Shown: positions 1-6,103 of the stretch, in pieces
Position numbering within the stretch: the stretch's first letter is position 1
How the letters are laid out: each line of letters begins with the position of its first letter
Assembly: GCA_000437375.1 (NCBI GenBank)
Contig: FR898210.1
Location: 1-6,168 of the forward strand
Direction: 5' to 3'
Length of the DNA stretch: 6,168 bases
From: Eubacterium sp. CAG:841
GTDB lineage: Bacteria; Bacillota; Clostridia; Oscillospirales; CAG-272
Notes under the pieces: model-generated
Told to the model about the DNA's origin: nothing
Databases searched by the model: none
The model's input: only the letters and a program-made list of their open reading frames with translations
Made by a program: the position numbers and the translations under genes

Positions 1-32
1 TCAATAGCGGAAAAATTACTCCCTTGCGGTTT

Positions 33-108
33 GCCTCTGTAGCTCAGTTGGTAGAGCAGGGGACTGAAAATCCCCGTGTCGTTGGTTCGATTCCGATCGG
101 AGGCACCA
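33..108 (+). tRNA. tRNA-Phe (anticodon GAA)
   Basis: This is a complete 76-nt cloverleaf with an encoded CCA end (106-108). The acceptor arms GCCTCTG (33-39) and CGGAGGC (98-104) pair over 7 bp with one G-U. The anticodon stem GGGGA/TCCCC (59-63/71-75) encloses the loop CTGAAAA with anticodon GAA at 66-68. The T arm (81-97) carries the TTCGATT loop. It decodes UUY (Phe). The next tRNA follows after 3 nt, so the two are probably cotranscribed. Any promoter would lie mostly left of the window. Confidence 0.97.
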
Positions 109-111
109 TTT

Positions 112-187
112 GCGGATTTAGCTCATTTGGTAGAGCGCGACCTTGCCAAGGTCGAGGTGGCGGGTTCGAGCCCCGTAATCCGCTCCA
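112..187 (+). tRNA. tRNA-Gly (anticodon GCC)
   Basis: This is a complete 76-nt cloverleaf with an encoded CCA end (185-187). The acceptor arms GCGGATT (112-118) and AATCCGC (177-183) pair perfectly. The anticodon stem CGACC/GGTCG (138-142/150-154) encloses the loop TTGCCAA with anticodon GCC at 145-147. The T arm (160-176) carries the TTCGAGC loop. It decodes GGY (Gly). It lies 3 nt after tRNA-Phe and 3 nt before a strong terminator hairpin, so Phe-Gly appears to be the end of one transcript. Confidence 0.97.
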
Positions 188-190
188 CAG

Positions 191-229
191 AATCAGCACA
201 CCAAGTGAATATTGGTGTGCTGATTTTTT
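191..229 (+). terminator. Intrinsic terminator after tRNA-Phe/tRNA-Gly
   Basis: A perfect 14-bp inverted repeat (191-204 and 212-225) with a 7-nt loop GTGAATA is followed by a run of T (226-229, extending the T of the stem). It starts 3 nt after the CCA of tRNA-Gly. It would end the Phe-Gly transcript, although tRNA-Cys begins only 27 nt further on. Confidence 0.9.
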
Positions 230-256
230 CAAAGCATTAAATGTTAAATTTTATAT

Positions 257-331
<75 letters not shown>

Positions 332-361
332 TGTATAAGCCTCTTAAAAGATATTTGAGGC

Positions 362-398
362 AAAAAGCCCGATCCCATAAGGGATTTCGGGCTTTTTT
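362..398 (+). terminator. Intrinsic terminator after tRNA-Cys
   Basis: The stem pairs GCCCGA-TCCC (367-376) with GGGA-(TT bulge)-TCGGGC (381-392) around an ATAA loop. It is flanked by five A on the left and six T (393-398) on the right. It lies about 30 nt after the tRNA-Cys CCA end. The A run on the 5' side would let it also work weakly on the other strand. Confidence 0.88.
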
Positions 399-526
399 CA
401 TGCTCGCGAAAATGTAAAAATAAGAAGATATTTTTCCCCGGTTTCGATTTTCCACGCGGAATTATGAGCGGAAAGTGACCAGACCGGATGGGCTATGAAA
501 GCGGACAAACGAAGGCAGAAAAAATC

Positions 527-555
527 GAGACAAGGCAATGCTCTTATGATATAAT
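527..555 (+). promoter_or_regulatory. Extended -10 promoter of the AraC-family gene
   Basis: An extended -10 element TGaTATAAT (547-555) is a full match to the hexamer consensus. A weak -35, GAGACA (527-532, 4 of 6 matches), sits 17 bp upstream. Transcription would start near 562 and give a leader of roughly 20 nt before the start codon at 585. A strong ribosome binding site GGAGGG (574-579) sits 5 nt before the ATG. The preceding stretch from 399 to 526 holds no gene I can support. Confidence 0.75.
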
Positions 556-584
556 GAAATCACAGAACGGACGGGAGGGACAAA

Positions 585-1409
585 ATGAATTGGATTGAAG
601 GTATCAGCGAAGCGATCAATTATATTGAAGCAAATCTGGAAAACGATTTGAAAATTGAAGAAATTGCCCAAAAGGCATTTGCATCATCCTTTTGTTTTCA
701 GAAATCGTTCTCTATGCTCTGCGGTTTTACGGTCGGAGAGTATATTCGGAACCGCAGACTGGCCAGTGCGGGTAACGACTTACTTGCTACCGACGAAAAA
801 GTGACAGATATTGCTTTGAAATACGGATACGGATCCATTGACAGCTTCACAAAAGCATTCACTCGTTTTCATGGCGCCACACCGACCGCTGTAAGAAAAA
901 ACGGTTGTACGATAAAGTCATATGCACCGTTAAAACTCGAAATTTTTGTGAAAGGCGGTTATATTATGGATTACAGAATTCTGAAAGAAGAAGCGCAATG
1001 CGTAAAAATAAAAGTTGACAAAGAGCAAAAAATCATTTATTGTATTGATGACGGCAAACTGCAGAGTTTAACTTTCTTTCGGCTCGGAATGTATTTGCCA
1101 AATAATAAAGAATATCAACTGTCCGGTGATTACACAACCAAGTTTTGCCGCGCGGATATGTGCGGAAACACGGAGGGATTTTCAATAATAACACTTCCTG
1201 CCGTTATGTGTGCAAGCTTCCAATGCAAAGGAACATCGAGAATCGATGCTCGGGAAAAAACATGGGACAGGATAAAAAACGAGTGGCTTCCGCAAACGAA
1301 TTATGAATTGCTCACACCGAATTATATTATGGTGAATTATCCGACAAATGATGAAAATTCCAACTTTGGCGAAATTATCATAGCAATAAAAGAAAAGAAT
1401 CATAATTAG
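585..1409 (+). CDS. AraC-family regulator with GyrI-like effector-binding domain
   Basis: This 274-residue cytoplasmic protein is a predicted transcriptional regulator. The N-terminal ~105 residues form the AraC/XylS DNA-binding domain. The first helix-turn-helix is around residues 23-44 (EEIAQKAF... then CFQKSF). The second is around 72-97 (VTDIALKYGYGSIDSFTKAF), ending in the family's GATP. From about residue 128 a second domain begins (MDYRI), and its last part (residues 199-270: LPAVMCASFQCKG, WDRIKNEWLP, NYELLTPNYIMVNYP, EIIIAIK) has the pattern of GyrI-like effector domains, as in Rob and SoxR-type drug sensors. The front half of that domain (about 140-195) is divergent. Such proteins usually sense small, often cationic or amphipathic molecules, but the ligand here is unknown. 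The start is supported by GGAGGG 5 nt upstream. It is monocistronic, with its own promoter and terminator and no obvious target gene beside it. Confidence 0.9.
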   Translation: MNWIEGISEAINYIEANLENDLKIEEIAQKAFASSFCFQKSFSMLCGFTVGEYIRNRRLASAGNDLLATDEKVTDIALKYGYGSIDSFTKAFTRFHGATPTAVRKNGCTIKSYAPLKLEIFVKGGYIMDYRILKEEAQCVKIKVDKEQKIIYCIDDGKLQSLTFFRLGMYLPNNKEYQLSGDYTTKFCRADMCGNTEGFSIITLPAVMCASFQCKGTSRIDAREKTWDRIKNEWLPQTNYELLTPNYIMVNYPTNDENSNFGEIIIAIKEKNHN

Positions 1410-1443
1410 TCGGGAAACGGCGTTTTTTAAAACTATAACATAT

Positions 1444-1472
1444 AAAAATCCCGCACAAATGCGGGATTTTTT
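1444..1472 (+). terminator. Intrinsic terminator after the AraC-family gene
   Basis: An 11-bp perfect stem, AAAAATCCCGC (1444-1454) with GCGGGATTTTT (1461-1471), has loop ACAAAT and a T run from 1467 to 1472. It lies 35 nt after the stop codon. The matching A run on the left makes it potentially bidirectional, so it could also stop leftward read-through from the minus-strand operon. Between this hairpin and the next one (1473-1609) I see no gene. Confidence 0.9.
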
Positions 1473-1609
1473 GTCTCTTATCGATTGCACCTGCGGCATA
1501 TATAAAATGCGGTGTGTGAGATGGACTTGCTTTTTGTCATAAAAAATACGGCTATGCGAAGCGTCAGATGTAAAATAGGCGTTTATAAAGAGATACAATA
1601 AACAAAAGT

Positions 1610-1642
1610 AACCCCCTCCGATAGCGGATGGGGGTTGTTTTT
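1610..1642 (-). terminator. Hairpin terminator of the ABC/cytidylyltransferase operon (possibly bidirectional)
   Basis: The stem AACCCCC-TCCG (1610-1620) pairs with CGGA-(T bulge)-GGGGGTT (1625-1636) around loop ATAG. It lies just after the minus-strand stop codon (1643-1645). Reading leftward it is followed by ACTTTTGTTTATT, an imperfect U tract. Reading rightward it is followed by GTTTTTTT, a better U tract. It probably ends the minus operon and also catches rightward transcripts from the AraC-family gene. Confidence 0.75.
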
Positions 1643-2533
1643 TTACACTCTTACACAGTATGCGGGGTCGATCTTACAAAGTTCTTTGTAGGTGTCGATT
1701 TCTGCGATGTCATCGAAGCTGCATTCTCGGACGGTGATTTTATACTGTTCGGGGAAGTAGTCAAAAGCGACCTGATCCCAATAGCGTTCTTTACCGCCAG
1801 GAAAGTTATAAACCTGCTCGATATGTTTTCCGAGACGTGCACCGTCCTCATCGTTCCAATACGATATACCGAACATATGATAGCAGTTTACGCCGCCTAT
1901 CGTCATTTTGGATATATAACCGTTCTTGCATGTGAAACACCAATCGTCGGTTTTTTCAACGGGAACGCCGAGATAATTTGTCTGGTATTGATATTTTCTT
2001 ATAAGGTCGGGATTATAAAGGAGAAGATCGGCTTCGCATATATATGCGCCTTGAAGATGTTCGCGAGCGCACATTATCGATGAAATGTTGTTTGCTTCAT
2101 TATAGAAAGGATTATCAATAAGCTTTATGCTCGGATATTTTATAAGGAGCTGATCAAACTGTTCGGCAAGATAGCCGCGAACAAGATAAATTTCTTCAAT
2201 GCCGACGGAAACAAGCGCGTCGAGAAGGCTGTCTATAATCCGCTTGCCGTTTACGCGAACGAGGGGTTTAGGTGTATTCAATGTGACGGGAACAAGTCGC
2301 GAACCGAATCCCGCCGCCATTATGACCGCACGTTTTACGCGATAAGGTTCAAGTGCTTCAAGTCCTTTTCCGGTGATACATCCGTCGTCGCAATAGCCGA
2401 GCGAAATAAGCTCGCTGAACGTTTTATTCACTGCGCCGAGCGACATTCCGGCTTTTTTTGCAAGCAGGCGCTGAGTCGATGCAGGAGAGCGTTCAAGCTC
2501 GGAAAGAATATCAAACTGTTTTTTTGTCAGCAT
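1643..2533 (-). CDS. Winged-helix / LicC-PntC-like CTP:phospho(no)amine cytidylyltransferase
   Basis: This 296-residue protein has two parts. Residues 1-60 look like a MarR-type winged helix-turn-helix (QFDILSELE, STQRLLAKKAGMSLGAVNKTFSELISLGY). Residues 67-290 are a sugar-nucleotidyltransferase-like domain of the LicC type. Visible family marks are the nucleotide loop AAGFGSRL (73-80), TPKPLVRVNGKRII (87-100, with the conserved Lys), NPFYNEANNISSI (141-153), ECADLL-like EADLL with the metal-binding acid (167-171), YWDQVAFD (251-258) and EIDTYKEL (278-285). LicC enzymes make CDP-choline from phosphocholine, and PntC enzymes make CMP-AEP from 2-aminoethylphosphonate. The substrate cannot be read from the sequence, and the class includes sugar-phosphate transferases. 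It is last in the operon, 4 nt after the permease, with AAGG 7 nt before its ATG. No choline kinase or transaminase is fused to it. Confidence 0.85.
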   Translation of the reverse strand: MLTKKQFDILSELERSPASTQRLLAKKAGMSLGAVNKTFSELISLGYCDDGCITGKGLEALEPYRVKRAVIMAAGFGSRLVPVTLNTPKPLVRVNGKRIIDSLLDALVSVGIEEIYLVRGYLAEQFDQLLIKYPSIKLIDNPFYNEANNISSIMCAREHLQGAYICEADLLLYNPDLIRKYQYQTNYLGVPVEKTDDWCFTCKNGYISKMTIGGVNCYHMFGISYWNDEDGARLGKHIEQVYNFPGGKERYWDQVAFDYFPEQYKITVRECSFDDIAEIDTYKELCKIDPAYCVRV

Positions 2534-2537
2534 AAAT

Positions 2538-4148
2538 TTACCTTGATCCCGCTCTGCGGAATTTTTGTTTCAGCAGACCGATGATGCCTTTCATTAAGAG
2601 ATTTATGAAAAGAATAATAAGCGCAACTATTGCCGGTGGCACGAGCGATGTCTGAGAGGCATCGAAGCGAGGCAGCATAAGCGCAAAAAGCTCTGTGCGA
2701 TAATTTGTAAGGAACGATACTGCGGATATCGTCATCATTGAGTTTATAAAGAAATATGCGAACATTTCCGCAAGAGTGCCTCTTACCTGCGGCGCGATAA
2801 CATCGCGGAGCAGACGCGCTTTGCTTATTCCGAGCGTGGCTCCTACCGCTTCAAGCTCCGGAGGAAGCTTCCTCAGACTGTTGTAAACCATAAGATACGG
2901 AGAAGCGAAAAAGTGCACTATATTTACAAGCACAAGTATAGCAAACGTTCCGTATATAAATGTCGAATTGAAGAACAGCACATATGAAAGTCCGAGCACG
3001 ATTCCGGGAATTGCAAGCGAGGTTATTGCGAGCAGATGAAGTGCGCCCGATGCGGGAGATTTTGATCTTGCCGTAAGATAAGCACACAAAAATGCACACA
3101 GCGTGCCGATAAACGCTACAAGCAGCGCAACTATAACTGAATGACCAAGATATTCAAGTCCGCTTTTGTCGCCCATTACTGATGAAAACTGACGGAGCGA
3201 GAAGGTGTTGTCAAGCGGGTAGTCTGCCGAAAGCGCAACCGGAATAAAAGACAGTATGGGGAGCAGAACGCATGTAACTATTACGGTGAGAAGTATATAA
3301 GCTACGGCTTTTTTTATGCGTGTTCCGGATACGGAAAAAGGCTTGACGGTTGAATTTCCAACTTTATCTTTTCCAGAAAACAGGTCGAAAAGAAATGCCA
3401 CGATTGCAGGGAGGAGAAGTATAAGTCCGAAAACGCTGCCCTTTGCATAATTCATACGGTGAATGGTTTCTTCGTACATAAGCGCGGGAAGTGTTTTGTA
3501 CATTCCGCCAACCATAAGCGGAACGCCGTAATCCGTTATTATCGCTGTGAATACTGCGAATATAACGCTTATCATAGGCTTTTTAAGGTATGGTAATGTG
3601 ATTGCGAAAAAGCGGTTTTTCTTCGGAATTCCGAGCGTCTGCGCAGCTTCATACGGGGTGCTGTCCTCATAGCGGAGAATATCGGATATCATAAGATACG
3701 CAATGGGGAAAGCATACATCATAGAGCCGAAAACTATTCCCCAGAAGCCGTAGATGCTTCCGTGCAGTCTCAATAGCCTTTTCAGGATTCCGTTATCGCC
3801 GAAAAGGATTATAAGTCCCGTTCCGTGCGATATTGACGGAATAAGCATCGGTACGACGAGCAGAATGTCAAAAAGCGCTGTAAGACGCACTCCAGTACGG
3901 TTTACACACCATGCCGCGATAAAAGCGACGATGATTGAAAATGCGGTGGCTGTAAGAGATACTTTCAGCGAATTGAAAATTGCCGGCACCGTTTGCGGAT
4001 GAGAGAAAATCGCCGGGATATCGGCGTTTTTCAGGTTTGTCATCACGGATATCAGAGGAAGCAGAACGGAGAAGAGAAAAAACAATCCCAAAATCAGTGA
4101 TGTGGCTGTTCCGAAGTTTTGCCTGCGGACGTATGTATTTGACTTCAT
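2538..4148 (-). CDS. ABC transporter permease, two fused permease domains (AEP/iron/thiamine-type)
   Basis: This 536-residue inner-membrane protein forms the channel of the importer. About twelve hydrophobic segments fall in two sets of six (near 15-37, 61-82, 88-115, 133-156, 192-214, 236-257, then 281-304, 334-359, 368-393, 398-421, 461-483, 501-524). Each half carries an EAA loop that docks on the ATPase: EAAQTLGIPKKNRFFAITLP (167-186) and EAVGATLGISKARL (433-446). A charged linker (258-280) joins the halves, so one chain replaces a permease dimer. This architecture and length are typical of FbpB (iron), ThiP (thiamine) and the putative 2-aminoethylphosphonate permeases. The LicC-like neighbour favours the last of these, but only by context. 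The start is supported by GGAGG 7 nt upstream. It follows the ATPase gene by 16 nt. Confidence 0.9.
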   Translation of the reverse strand: MKSNTYVRRQNFGTATSLILGLFFLFSVLLPLISVMTNLKNADIPAIFSHPQTVPAIFNSLKVSLTATAFSIIVAFIAAWCVNRTGVRLTALFDILLVVPMLIPSISHGTGLIILFGDNGILKRLLRLHGSIYGFWGIVFGSMMYAFPIAYLMISDILRYEDSTPYEAAQTLGIPKKNRFFAITLPYLKKPMISVIFAVFTAIITDYGVPLMVGGMYKTLPALMYEETIHRMNYAKGSVFGLILLLPAIVAFLFDLFSGKDKVGNSTVKPFSVSGTRIKKAVAYILLTVIVTCVLLPILSFIPVALSADYPLDNTFSLRQFSSVMGDKSGLEYLGHSVIVALLVAFIGTLCAFLCAYLTARSKSPASGALHLLAITSLAIPGIVLGLSYVLFFNSTFIYGTFAILVLVNIVHFFASPYLMVYNSLRKLPPELEAVGATLGISKARLLRDVIAPQVRGTLAEMFAYFFINSMMTISAVSFLTNYRTELFALMLPRFDASQTSLVPPAIVALIILFINLLMKGIIGLLKQKFRRAGSR

Positions 4149-4164
4149 AAATATACCTCCGCCG

Positions 4165-4917
4165 TCAGCGCATATAGCGTGAAAGAGAATCTATTTTTGC
4201 TTTCAGATTGCTTATTACAAATTCACTTACGTATTCGTCGGCAGGGTTGTCCAGTATTTTTTCGGGAGTGCCGAGCTGATGTATTTTAGCTTCGCCCATA
4301 ACCATTATCCTGTCCGAAAGGGCAAACGCTTCTTCCTGGTCGTGAGTGATATATATCATGGTCGTGCCGAACGTTTTCTGAATTTCTTTAAGCTGAACGC
4401 GAAGCGCGAGCCTTGTTGCAACGTCAAGCGCGCTCATAGGCTCGTCGAAAAGAATTATTTTGGGTCGGAGGGCAAGCGTTCTTGCTATGGCAACGCGCTG
4501 CTGTTGCCCTCCGGACATTTCCGACGGGAACTTGTTTATATGTTCGGAAAGACCGACAAGCCGGAGCAGTTCTTCGGCGCGTTTTTCTGCGTCCGATTTC
4601 AGTTCCGGCTTGAATTTCATTGCGTATGATACGTTGCGAAGCGCTGTCATATTTTCGAAAAGAGCATAATTCTGAAAAACTATTCCCATCTCGCGCGCAT
4701 CGGGTGAGGCGTGGGTAATGTCTTTGCCTTCCAGCAGTATCTGTCCCGAATCGGGAGAGATAAGCCCTATAAGCAGACGCAGAAGCGTCGTTTTTCCGCA
4801 GCCTGACGGACCGAGGATGGAGAGAAACTCTCCATCCTCAACCGAAAAGGTGACATGATCAAGTGCAAGCTTGCTTTTATAGTGCTTTGTAAGTTCGTTT
4901 ATTTTTAATATTTCCAT
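4165..4917 (-). CDS. ABC transporter ATP-binding protein
   Basis: This 250-residue cytoplasmic ATPase powers the importer. All catalytic motifs are intact: Walker A GPSGCGKTT (36-44), Q-loop Gln82 in VFQNYALF, signature MSGGQQQR (134-141), Walker B IILFDEP (154-160, with Asp158 and Glu159), D-loop SALD (162-165) and switch His192 in THDQEEA. It belongs to the PotA/FbpC/ThiQ group of importer ATPases. It ends soon after the nucleotide-binding domain and lacks the C-terminal TOBE domain (about 100 residues) that many relatives carry, which makes it ThiQ-sized. Its first 13 nt overlap the end of the solute-binding protein gene. I see no well-spaced Shine-Dalgarno (a GAAGGA lies about 16 nt upstream), so translation is probably coupled to the upstream gene. 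Transported substrate: see the permease and binding protein. Confidence 0.93.
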   Translation of the reverse strand: MEILKINELTKHYKSKLALDHVTFSVEDGEFLSILGPSGCGKTTLLRLLIGLISPDSGQILLEGKDITHASPDAREMGIVFQNYALFENMTALRNVSYAMKFKPELKSDAEKRAEELLRLVGLSEHINKFPSEMSGGQQQRVAIARTLALRPKIILFDEPMSALDVATRLALRVQLKEIQKTFGTTMIYITHDQEEAFALSDRIMVMGEAKIHQLGTPEKILDNPADEYVSEFVISNLKAKIDSLSRYMR

Positions 4918-5906
4918 GCGTCGAGTAATTTTTCCTTCAGTTTTACGTCGTCAAGTCCCGTCATATCGGCATATTTGATATTTTCGGGGAAGTTCTTTTT
5001 TGTATACGTTTTGCTTTTGTATATCTGTTCGGGAGCATAAAGCTCTTTGTCTTTAGGAGTTACGTCGGAAAGGATATATTCAAATACCTTCTGAATATCC
5101 TTGTCGGTTTCCTTGCCTGAGATTATAGCGCTTGAATATACGTTATACGGAGCGCCTTCGTCAAAATATACGATATCATAGTCTGCTCCCGCAGTTATTT
5201 CGTCAACGCCCTGCCATGTCATACAAAGACCGATTGCCGCCTCGCCGAGCTTGAGTGCCTTTATGGGACCTGAACCGGACGCCGTATAGCCTGCACCGGA
5301 GAGATTTTTTGCAAGACCGTCAAAATATTCTATTGCTTTTTCCTGACCGCGTGTGTTCACCATGCTGAGATAGAACGAATATCCGGTGCCGGAGGATTTG
5401 GGGTTGGGCATCGAGATGATTCCTTTGTATTCGGGCTTGATGAGATCGTCATATGATGTCGGAATGGCAAGTCCCTTTTCCGCAAGCAACTTTTTGTTTA
5501 TGACAACCGCGCCGCTTGTGCGCACGAAGGGTACGTAGCGATGAGATTCGGGAACGAGTTCGGGAAGGTACTGGTCAAAGTCAACGCCGGGGAGTCCGTC
5601 AAGCTTTGCTACCGTGTCGCCGACGGATTTCATAAATGTGTTTTCAAGCTCCATAACTATGTCGCAATCTGTTTTTGTTCCTTCGTTTGCAAGTTTTGCG
5701 GCAAGTTCGCCTGTAGATTTATACTGAACTACGATTTTATATTCGGGAAATTTTTCATTAAGCATTTTTTGCGCGTTTTCAATTCTGAAATCTTCACTTG
5801 TGGCATAAATCATAATTGTCTTTTTCTTCTGCGAGCACGATGCAAGCAAGGAAAGAGCTGAAAATATCGCAGCTATGGCGAGTATAAGAGATAAAACTTT
5901 TTTCAT
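4905..5906 (-). CDS. ABC transporter substrate-binding lipoprotein (AEP/iron/thiamine-type)
   Basis: This 333-residue extracellular protein captures the substrate for the importer. It begins with a lipoprotein signal: MKK, a hydrophobic core (residues 4-21) and lipobox LASC (21-24), so Cys24 would be lipidated after cleavage. The mature part fits the bacterial extracellular solute-binding fold of the FbpA/ThiB/PhnS kind: KTIMIYATSEDF opening strand, CDIVME, RTSGAVVINKKLL (about 129-141), PTSYDDLIKPEYKG, the anion-contact-like NPKSSGTGYSFY (168-179) and GLCMTWQG. A SSGTGY-type loop is common in iron and 2-aminoethylphosphonate binders. The adjacent paired tyrosines of iron binders are not evident, but this is weak evidence. 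An in-frame ATG at 5930 adds eight residues, but the AAGGAG (5917-5912) lies between the two ATGs and points to 5906. First gene of the operon. Confidence 0.88.
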   Translation of the reverse strand: MKKVLSLILAIAAIFSALSLLASCSQKKKTIMIYATSEDFRIENAQKMLNEKFPEYKIVVQYKSTGELAAKLANEGTKTDCDIVMELENTFMKSVGDTVAKLDGLPGVDFDQYLPELVPESHRYVPFVRTSGAVVINKKLLAEKGLAIPTSYDDLIKPEYKGIISMPNPKSSGTGYSFYLSMVNTRGQEKAIEYFDGLAKNLSGAGYTASGSGPIKALKLGEAAIGLCMTWQGVDEITAGADYDIVYFDEGAPYNVYSSAIISGKETDKDIQKVFEYILSDVTPKDKELYAPEQIYKSKTYTKKNFPENIKYADMTGLDDVKLKEKLLDAWKY

Positions 5907-5911
5907 ACGGA

Positions 5912-5917
5912 CTCCTT
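5912..5917 (-). promoter_or_regulatory. Ribosome binding site that fixes the binding-protein start
   Basis: AAGGAG on the minus strand is followed by a 5-nt spacer and ATG at 5906. Because this site falls inside the longer in-frame reading from 5930, it selects the inner ATG. That choice also puts the signal peptide at the true N terminus. Confidence 0.85.
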
Positions 5918-5930
5918 TATTTTTTGACAA

Positions 5931-5968
5931 ATGTTCAGTTTTTCGTAAAATGTGCGAAAACTGAACAT
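5931..5968. promoter_or_regulatory. Inverted-repeat operator at the operon transcription start
   Basis: The arms ATGTTCAGTTTTTCG (5931-5945) and CGAAAACTGAACAT (5955-5968) are complementary over 14 bp with one extra base in the left arm, separated by 9 bp. The right arm ends at the base next to the operon's -10 box, so the palindrome spans the likely start point (around 5962) and the early leader. A dimeric repressor bound here would block initiation. A hairpin role in the RNA is less likely, because the transcript would start inside the first arm. The motif does not match CIRCE or the Gram-positive LexA box. Confidence 0.7.
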
Positions 5969-5997
5969 ATTATATCATTCAAAAGGCAGTTTGTCAA
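5969..5997 (-). promoter_or_regulatory. Consensus sigma-A promoter of the ABC/cytidylyltransferase operon
   Basis: Read on the minus strand, TTGACA (5997-5992) and TATAAT (5974-5969) are exact hexamer matches with a 17-bp spacer. The -10 is also preceded by TG (TGaTATAAT). Such a promoter should be very strong unless repressed, which fits the palindrome directly downstream. Leader length to the ATG at 5906 is roughly 55 nt. Confidence 0.9.
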
Positions 5998-6043
5998 GCG
6001 TTTTTTCTTTGCTATTGTAAAAAAATGAACATTGATGTGTTTT

Positions 6044-6064
6044 GACATTTTCACAGCAAATGTC
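6044..6064. repeat. Small inverted repeat in the divergent intergenic region
   Basis: GACATTT (6044-6050) and AAATGTC (6058-6064) are perfect 7-bp arms with a 7-bp spacer. The repeat lies 10 bp upstream of the -35 box of the rightward promoter. It may be a regulator site for the divergent gene. In AT-rich DNA, arms this short can also arise by chance. Confidence 0.35.
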
Positions 6065-6074
6065 GGATTCGCTA

Positions 6075-6103
6075 TTGCAAACGGCAGTGAAAAATGATAT
6101 AAT
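6075..6103 (+). promoter_or_regulatory. Promoter of the divergent rightward gene
   Basis: The extended -10 TGaTATAAT (6095-6103) is preceded at 17 bp by TTGCAA (6075-6080, 4 of 6 matches to TTGACA). Transcription would start near 6110 and reach the ATG at 6149 after about 40 nt. Its -35 box is about 78 bp from that of the leftward operon promoter. Confidence 0.7.

Noticed and set aside
338..361. GCCTC...GAGGC inverted repeat just before the tRNA-Cys terminator
   Set aside because: Only five base pairs with a 13-nt AT-rich loop; probably incidental.
1182..1598. A 138-codon minus-strand reading frame overlapping the 3' end of the AraC-family gene
   Set aside because: It is antisense to well-supported coding sequence, crosses a terminator hairpin, and its translation shows no family pattern.
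1628..2083. A 151-codon plus-strand reading frame opposite the cytidylyltransferase
   Set aside because: It starts inside the terminator hairpin and lies antisense to conserved catalytic sequence; its hydrophobic look is a by-product of the opposite strand.
5907..5930. Longer start for the binding protein at 5930 (eight extra residues)
   Set aside because: The Shine-Dalgarno AAGGAG falls inside this extension, and the extra residues would precede a normal lipoprotein signal peptide.
5931..5968. The palindrome as an intrinsic terminator or riboswitch
   Set aside because: There is no T run after either arm in the right place, and transcription from the consensus promoter would begin inside the first arm. 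Its position suits an operator.
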